Source: Flammula alnicola (Eukaryota; Basidiomycota; Agaricomycetes; Agaricales; Strophariaceae). From it: a stretch of DNA of 64,000 bases. This document shows, piece after piece, positions 58,922 through 64,000 of this stretch (the first letter of the stretch is position 1; each line of letters starts with the position of its first letter). The position numbers and the translations under genes were made by a program. Location of the stretch: assembly GCA_015499995.1 (NCBI GenBank), contig JADNRV010000002.1, positions 248,001 to 312,000 on the forward strand. Reading direction: 5' to 3'. Under the pieces are notes generated by a model that worked only from the letters and a program-made list of their open reading frames with translations, made no database searches and was not told where the DNA came from.

Positions 58922-61212
58922 CTATGTGACTCGTCGACTAAGCAACCCTTTACCTGGCGCGCCTGCTGCTGGTACCCCAAAACGTGCTTTACTAGTCACA
59001 GGGGCTGGCAGACGCGAACCTGCGGTACGGGAAACGGGCTTCGGGATCGCTGATACTGGTCCAACAGTGGCGTACCTGACAGGCTGCTTTAACCCGGCTC
59101 CAGCCTGCACTACAAGTACAGGTTTCGCTAGGACTGTCGGTTTTTCCACAACGTCCGTTGGAGCAACTGCTACTCGGCGCGGCCCACTGACGGCCGAGGA
59201 AGGTTTTGCTTGTTCAGGATGCGCAGCTACCCTTGAGCCCGAGATATAATTAAGTTTAGGACCCTCGGAAATCAACACCCGTCGTGGGCCATCTCCAGAT
59301 AAAGTGGCGTTTGAGAAAGACGGTGCTGCGGTCCTCTTTACTGCTCTGACAGGCTGAGGAGCGTCGGCACGTTTACTGTCACTGATGATAGGAGAGGAAG
59401 GAAGAGAGGGGTTTGTCTTCGTGCGTGCGACCGGCTCAATCACAGTTGATACACTCGAAGTGTTTGAAAAATTCTTTGTCGTTGTCGTTGCAGTCGACAA
59501 CCGACGAGAGAGAACTTTGGATCGCTTCACGATCCTCAGCGCCGGTACTGGCCGCGGAGGATGCTGCAGGCCTGAGGAAGAACTCGGAGTGGATAAAATG
59601 CTTAATTCCTTCTCATCGACGGAGGATCTTGGACTGCCGGAGGCGATCTTCACAGTGCGAGGGTCGTCAATACTAGCTCTTGCTAAAAATAAATAAAAAT
59701 ATCGAGAAATTTAGGGGGTAATATTTATCCATGTCGGTAAGGTTACTTACAACGAACTGGATTGGATAATGCTTTTGGGACGGTGGAAGATATGCCTTGA
59801 GTGACAACCTTGATGGTGGTCGGCTTTGGAGGAAGTTCTGGAATGAAAATGCCTAAATGCGTGCATAAATATTATTCGAATCACATTGTAGATAACAACT
59901 TGAAGTCGTACGGGTGACTTCAGGAAGGGGTGACGGTCTAGGTTCGACGGCAGGGTGATGAGCAGGTTTTTCTATAATGAAGTCAGCCACCATCTAGTTG
60001 CTGAATTGGCGGAATGTACAGACCTTTCATGACCGGAGATATTAAATTGGGAGGTGCTGGCGAACTTGTTTCTGGGCTCGAGTCATTTATTTTTTCGACC
60101 GTGGGTTGGACAAACGCAAATTCGTCTTCTCCGAAACTATTGTCGACCTCGAGATTATTTAAAAAGGAATCCATTCCATCCTTTGAGCTGAAGAACGAGA
60201 TCTTCTCGTTTAATAAATCAAATTTTGCGTCCGAGGAACTGAGATGAAGTTGGAAGGAAGATTGCAAGTCGACGGAAAGACGGTTATCCATAGAGGTTTG
60301 TGAATGGAGGTTAGGCCTCAGCTTCGCTTGTGTAGGTAGCGGAAGACATAATAGCGCGTTGGGCGATGACGACGATTGAGATGATGAAGGAGAGATGGAA
60401 ATAGGAATACTTGTGTCTGCGATTAATGCGCCAGTTGGGGGTGGTAGATTGAGAGTGCAAACAGAAGAGCCAAGGACCTCGCCGGAGAAATTCGAGCCTG
60501 CGGGTGCACCCTGGGTGCCAACGTCGACGTCGGAAATTTCGATGCTTGGAGTAGATCTGGATGGGAAGGAAGTCTCTCTGGCCGTGGGTGTCTTGAGAAT
60601 TTTCTCACACGAGGATGGAGATAATGCATGGGAGGATTCTGCGACGTGATCCATCTGAGAAAGTTTCGAGGCCGCAGGAATAATTTGCCTTCTGTATGGT
60701 TTCTTTCGTGCCACGGGGGTCGTTTCATCTTTGAAGAAAATCTCTGCAAGTGGGGTGCGAGGTGTGGGAGATGCCTTTGGTGTCGTGAGTGATGTGGCAT
60801 GGCGGGCAGGCCACTTTGGACTGGCTGCTTTAGCCATATCCCTCCAGGTTAGGGTATCGCCGTCATCGTCTTCCGCGATGCCAGCATTAAGTGCGTCAAA
60901 ATCATCTTCGTCATCTAAAAGGTCGTGAATGTTGGGTTCGTCAACGGTCATATCTCCCACATCGATCAGTCGACGCCTGAGGGTGTGCAGGGCTGGTTGA
61001 ACTTTCCGACTATCAGGCGGGTGAAAGAAGGATACTTCGCCGACATTGTTCTCTTTGTCAGAGCCCGGTGAGAGGGAGAGGGGGTCGAAGAGGGAGAGGA
61101 TGCTCGCACGAGGTCGCTGAGCCATGGCGGAGGGTGATTGAATTGAATACAAACCTGCATGAGGAAATTCAACTACTTTGTTTGGCTTTGTATACGCGAT
61201 TGGCGAGGTCAT
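58922..61212 (-). CDS. KEN-box-containing disordered protein, function unknown
   Basis: Minus-strand gene read from MTSPIAYTKPNKVVEFPHAG (ATG at 61212; an upstream in-frame ATG lies at 61233). Near the N-terminus are RPRASILSLFDPLSLSP and SDKENNVG, a KEN box of the kind recognised by the anaphase-promoting complex. An acidic patch (DLLDDEDDFDALNAG), several S/T-P sites and a basic Ala/Pro/Val-rich C-terminus (RSRAS, RRVAVAPTD, GKGLLSRRV) follow. Four exons join through introns near 59720-59750, 59850-59910 and 59950-60000, giving about 680 aa. No domain is recognised. The KEN box, S/T-P sites and a divergent promoter shared with Sld2 hint at a cell-cycle role; this is inference. Confidence 0.65.
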
Positions 61213-61271
61213 GATCGCGCGTCCAAAGTCCACGTTCCTCCCTAAATCTTCAGCACACCCATCTCTTCTCC
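61213..61271. promoter_or_regulatory. 59-bp divergent promoter between KEN-box gene and Sld2
   Basis: Very short gap between divergent ATGs. An ACGCG core (minus strand, 61218-61222) lies in it and a second (plus, 61194-61198) just beside it. ACGCG is the core of MBF/MCB sites that drive G1/S genes in yeasts; the full ACGCGT is not present. Suggestive only. Confidence 0.35.
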
Positions 61272-63002
61272 ATGTCTGACCTGTCTACAGTTCGAGCTGA
61301 AATAAAGGCTTGGGAACGATCTTTTAAGGATACAAATGGACGCGCACCTACAGTCAATGATATTAAAGCAAACAACGCAATTGGTAGGTCGTTGCCCTCT
61401 TCCAGGTTTTCCTTATTCACGAGTTATTTAGCGGATAAGTATAAGCTGTACAAGAGATTTTCCAAAGCAGCGGCATCTTCGAATACCTCCCAGATAGTCA
61501 ATTCGAATCCCCCACCGTCCACTCCTCCCAGAACGACGCGTCCAAGAGAACCTTCATCGATCCTTCTGTCCAAATCGCGTGCTGTCGAGCCTACCGCGCC
61601 ATTGGCTACTTTCAACCCCTTCTCTCCTCAGAAGAAAGGGAAAGGGAAAGAGAGAGAACAGAATCCTGTTAATCGAATAGACGAGTCGCGTTCCAATCCT
61701 TTCGGTAAATCACAGTCGACTTCACGCACTCAAAGGCAAAAGCTTTCGCCAGACCCATTCCCACCTATCCAGCCTACTCGAGCTTCTTTTTCTACATCAT
61801 CGTCGAGCTTCTCTCTAATCGTGCCTCCAGAACCAACGAGTGCCGTTTCTCGAGCGCGTAAACGACTTCGAGGAGAGCCCGTGTCGCCTTCGCCCAACAA
61901 AGACAAGAGGAGACGCGTGACTTCACAAACTACCCTCCCTTTTCCTCGACTTAACTTGGATGCACCTAGTAGCGATGAAGATGAGGCACCTCCTGAAGCG
62001 GATTCTTCTTTTGTGGACAACTCGCCCATCAAAGCTCCCACCACCGGCAAATTATTCCCCAAGCTATTTGAGGAAAATCTCGTTCCTATGGCTCTCTTCG
62101 GGGTGAAAGGAGACCTAGGGCTGATGAACGTTGACTCTCAAGGTTTCCGTGAAGCAAGTCAGAAAGCTACCGATGGTGTACGACGAACACGAAGGGCACC
62201 TACATCTAAAGTTGCAACCACTGTGTCGGAGGGTGTTAACACTGAAAGCTCAAGCCAGCGCTCAATCTCGAAACTACCATCGCAGTTAAACCATAGAAAT
62301 GGCAAAGGCCCAAACAATCAAGTTTCAAGTAATCGTTCATCTGCCAAACGTGCGCTTTCAGATGAAGAGGTTGATAAAGTTAATCAACCTCCTCCTCCGA
62401 GGGCCAAGTCTCCCCTCATTCCACCTTCTCCTCCACCAGCTGACAGTAACCCATCGTATAATCGACCGGGGAAAAACAAAGCGAAAGGGAAAGGAGACCC
62501 CAGGAGCAGGAAGAAAGTGAAAGTCGATGGTAAAACAATCGACGACGATGACAGCGATGAACAACAATCACAAGCGAAGTTGAGGATAGTAGGTCGGAAC
62601 GCCTTGCGATCGCATGCAGCCGCAGGGCTCAATGAAGATGACGTTACGTCTGACTCTGATCCCATATTGGGATATACACGTTTTGCTGCGCCTCGTGCAG
62701 CCTCGCCGAACGACGCACAGCAAGAGGACGGCAGTGTCGAAATAGATCTACCAGACAAACTTCGAAGCGTGTTGGCATTGCAGTCCGCGGCCTCGAAAAT
62801 GCAAGTTTCGGAAGAGGACCGGCTGGTGAAGGGTCTGCTATATGGGCGCCGAATCAATCACTACGACCCTAACAAAGGAGGAGAAATATGGGACGTTGGT
62901 GAAGATGACCATATCGATCCAGACGAAGAACCTAGTAAATACACGGAGGGAGAGGATGACTGGGAAGGCGAGCCCGTGCCTTGGGAGGTGGGTGAACTGT
63001 GA
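61272..63002 (+). CDS. sld2: DNA replication regulator Sld2 (Drc1)
   Basis: The start MSDLSTVRAEIKAWERSFKD with GRAPTVNDIKANNAI, an intron (61385-61431), and ADKYKLYKRFSKAA form the conserved Sld2/RecQL4 N-terminal domain. The body is disordered and rich in S/T-P sites (LSPDPFPP, VSPSPNK, NSPIK, KSPLIPPSPPP), consistent with CDK control. Basic stretches (KKGKGKERE, KDKRRRV, KAKGKGDPRSRKKVKVD) are likely nuclear signals. The acidic C-terminus contains LRSVLALQSAASK, LVKGLLYGRRI and EDDWEGEPVPWEVGEL. Sld2, once phosphorylated by CDK, binds Dpb11 to start replication together with Sld3. The remainder is a single long exon of about 1.57 kb. Length about 560 aa. Confidence 0.88.
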   Translation: MSDLSTVRAEIKAWERSFKDTNGRAPTVNDIKANNAIGRSLPSSRFSLFTSYLADKYKLYKRFSKAAASSNTSQIVNSNPPPSTPPRTTRPREPSSILLSKSRAVEPTAPLATFNPFSPQKKGKGKEREQNPVNRIDESRSNPFGKSQSTSRTQRQKLSPDPFPPIQPTRASFSTSSSSFSLIVPPEPTSAVSRARKRLRGEPVSPSPNKDKRRRVTSQTTLPFPRLNLDAPSSDEDEAPPEADSSFVDNSPIKAPTTGKLFPKLFEENLVPMALFGVKGDLGLMNVDSQGFREASQKATDGVRRTRRAPTSKVATTVSEGVNTESSSQRSISKLPSQLNHRNGKGPNNQVSSNRSSAKRALSDEEVDKVNQPPPPRAKSPLIPPSPPPADSNPSYNRPGKNKAKGKGDPRSRKKVKVDGKTIDDDDSDEQQSQAKLRIVGRNALRSHAAAGLNEDDVTSDSDPILGYTRFAAPRAASPNDAQQEDGSVEIDLPDKLRSVLALQSAASKMQVSEEDRLVKGLLYGRRINHYDPNKGGEIWDVGEDDHIDPDEEPSKYTEGEDDWEGEPVPWEVGEL

Positions 63003-63518
63003 CGGGTAGACTGAGAATGTATGTTCTTTAAACGTGTATATCATCCTGTATCCTTTAACCCTGAAAGTATCTGATGCCATCTACATGCTTTCGCGATAGT
63101 TTTGTGGCAGCGATGCTCTACCGCGGCCCTCTTAGCTGCAATCTGGTCAATTATCATCACCGACGCATCCCATCCCTTTCATCTTGAAACATAAAACAAG
63201 AGGCATTTCTCCAGCATCGCGTTCTGGTCCTGTCTAATCACAGAGCGATGATTGCGATTTGACATGGCAATGCGGTATCAAGCCATTAATGAATCGTTGC
63301 ACCCTCCACCGCAGCCTCGTTCCGGGGGCATGTTCGACCACCATCCGCACTCTTTCGCCTAATCCAGGCTTGCTCGTGTACATGACACCGATCGTATATC
63401 AGACGAGAAGACTGCAGCTTATGTGTCAAGAAACACCCATACACGACAAGAGGCGGCGTGTTTTCCGCGCAGTTGTCGAGCTTAAGAAGTCTCTAAAGGC
63501 CTCGAGAATCTCTTACCC
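63003..63518. other. Intergenic spacer
   Basis: About 515 bases between Sld2 and the F-box gene. An open frame starting at 63259 overlaps the F-box start in another frame and has no features. Probably the F-box gene promoter. Confidence 0.45.
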
Positions 63519-64000
63519 ATGTCTCAAAGTTCTATCATCGACAACGCTCTCGACAGCCTTCGCCGCAGAACAAGCCTTCGTGATAGCCTCCGCATATTCC
63601 GTTCCTCCTCCAAAGATAGCATAAAATCCACAAAATCAGCCAAGAAGCGGCCTTCTTCGTCTTACCAACCCTACGCCGTCTACGAACAAACAATGTTCCC
63701 AATCATACTTAGGGATCCCGAAGCGACTACGAAGCTCCTCGAAGCTATCCTCGACTCTCCTAACGGAAGGCGCTCGTTGTCGAGACTCGCACGCACATGC
63801 CGTGCGTTCGCTGACCCCGCTCTGGACGTCTTGTGGAGAGAGTTGGACTCCATCATTCCGATTATTGGCCTATTCCCAGGCCATTTGTTGAAAAAGACGC
63901 GAAAGCCTGGTATGGGATTGGTGTGTAAACCTCTCTTTTTCGCTACTTTGGTCTAATAAAAAATTATCTTTCAGAGTAGGTTGCCTAAAGATGACGATTG
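63519..64000 (+). CDS. F-box protein, 5' part only (runs off the window)
   Basis: The ATG at 63519 opens a basic Ser/Arg-rich N-terminus (RRRTSLRDSLRIFRSSSKDS). An F-box-like helix pair follows, SRLARTCRAFADPALDVLW with RELDSIIPII, in the typical mushroom form with CRAF and LDVLWREL. The first exon ends in GLFPGHLLKKTRKPGMGL at a GTGTGT donor near 63921, and the next exon starts after TTTCAG (about 63975). The C-terminal part lies beyond position 64000. F-box proteins recruit substrates to SCF ubiquitin ligases; the family is strongly expanded in Agaricomycetes. The substrate is unknown. Confidence 0.7.

Noticed and set aside
63259..63624. 121-codon plus-strand frame upstream of and overlapping the F-box start
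   Set aside because: It overlaps the F-box coding frame in another phase, has no domain and probably lies in the 5' leader.
1..64000. tRNA, rRNA, CRISPR array, LTR pair or complete transposon
   Set aside because: I looked for T-loop consensus, direct-repeat/spacer arrays, long terminal repeats and transposase or reverse-transcriptase motifs and saw none. A by-eye scan can miss intron-containing tRNAs.

Overview
The window is a gene-dense stretch of nuclear DNA from a filamentous basidiomycete, most likely an Agaricomycete (mushroom-forming fungus). The evidence is many short introns (about 45-65 nt, GT-AG, often with a CTAAC/CTGAC-like branch site), intergenic gaps of a few hundred bases, a fungus-type gene set (exocyst Sec8, Sld2, Kelch/Tea1-like protein, Mit1-like remodeler, Prm10/ThrE-like transporter, P450, F-box protein) and low-complexity Ser/Pro/Gln-rich proteins. 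Genus and species cannot be decided from the sequence alone. No tRNA, rRNA, CRISPR array, LTR pair or complete transposon was recognised.

Layout. 0.3-14.5 kb (all +): a lipid-droplet-hydrolase-like protein, a CHD/Mit1-like chromatin remodeler, an RNase III-fold/dsRBD protein with lost catalytic residues, and a Rad5/HLTF-like SNF2-RING protein with a probable single-base frameshift. 14.8-18.1 kb: a ThrE/Prm10-like membrane protein (-), then a frameshifted copy of a gene whose intact copy lies about 12 kb away in inverted orientation (29.5-30.4 kb). 18.5-29 kb: Sec8 (+), a LYR-motif protein (-) and a lipase (+) that share a 38-bp gap containing a 14-bp palindromic CRE-type site, then a multi-pass membrane protein. 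29.5-34.8 kb is the most accessory-like part: the duplicated gene, a hammerhead-ribozyme-like motif, a small secreted protein, a P450 and about 1.3 kb of AT-rich spacer.

34.8-63 kb is mostly housekeeping: S-formylglutathione hydrolase, an FHA-domain checkpoint-type kinase, the ribosome-export GTPase Lsg1, a small C2H2 zinc-finger gene, a Kelch/coiled-coil polarity protein, the ribosome-assembly factor Rrp5, the U2 snRNP protein SF3A2, two disordered proteins (one with RRQS repeats, one with a KEN box) and the replication factor Sld2. A partial F-box gene runs off the right edge.

Several genes bear on genome maintenance (Mit1-like, Rad5-like, FHA kinase, Sld2) or on ribosome and RNA work (Rrp5, Lsg1, SF3A2), but they look like ordinary neighbours, not a cluster. 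The most unusual observations are at the RNA level: microexons of 8, 8 and 11 nt, two GC-AG introns, an ATG-only coding exon and the hammerhead-like core. Exon joins given here were read by eye from reading frame, splice signals and family motifs; no transcript data were available.
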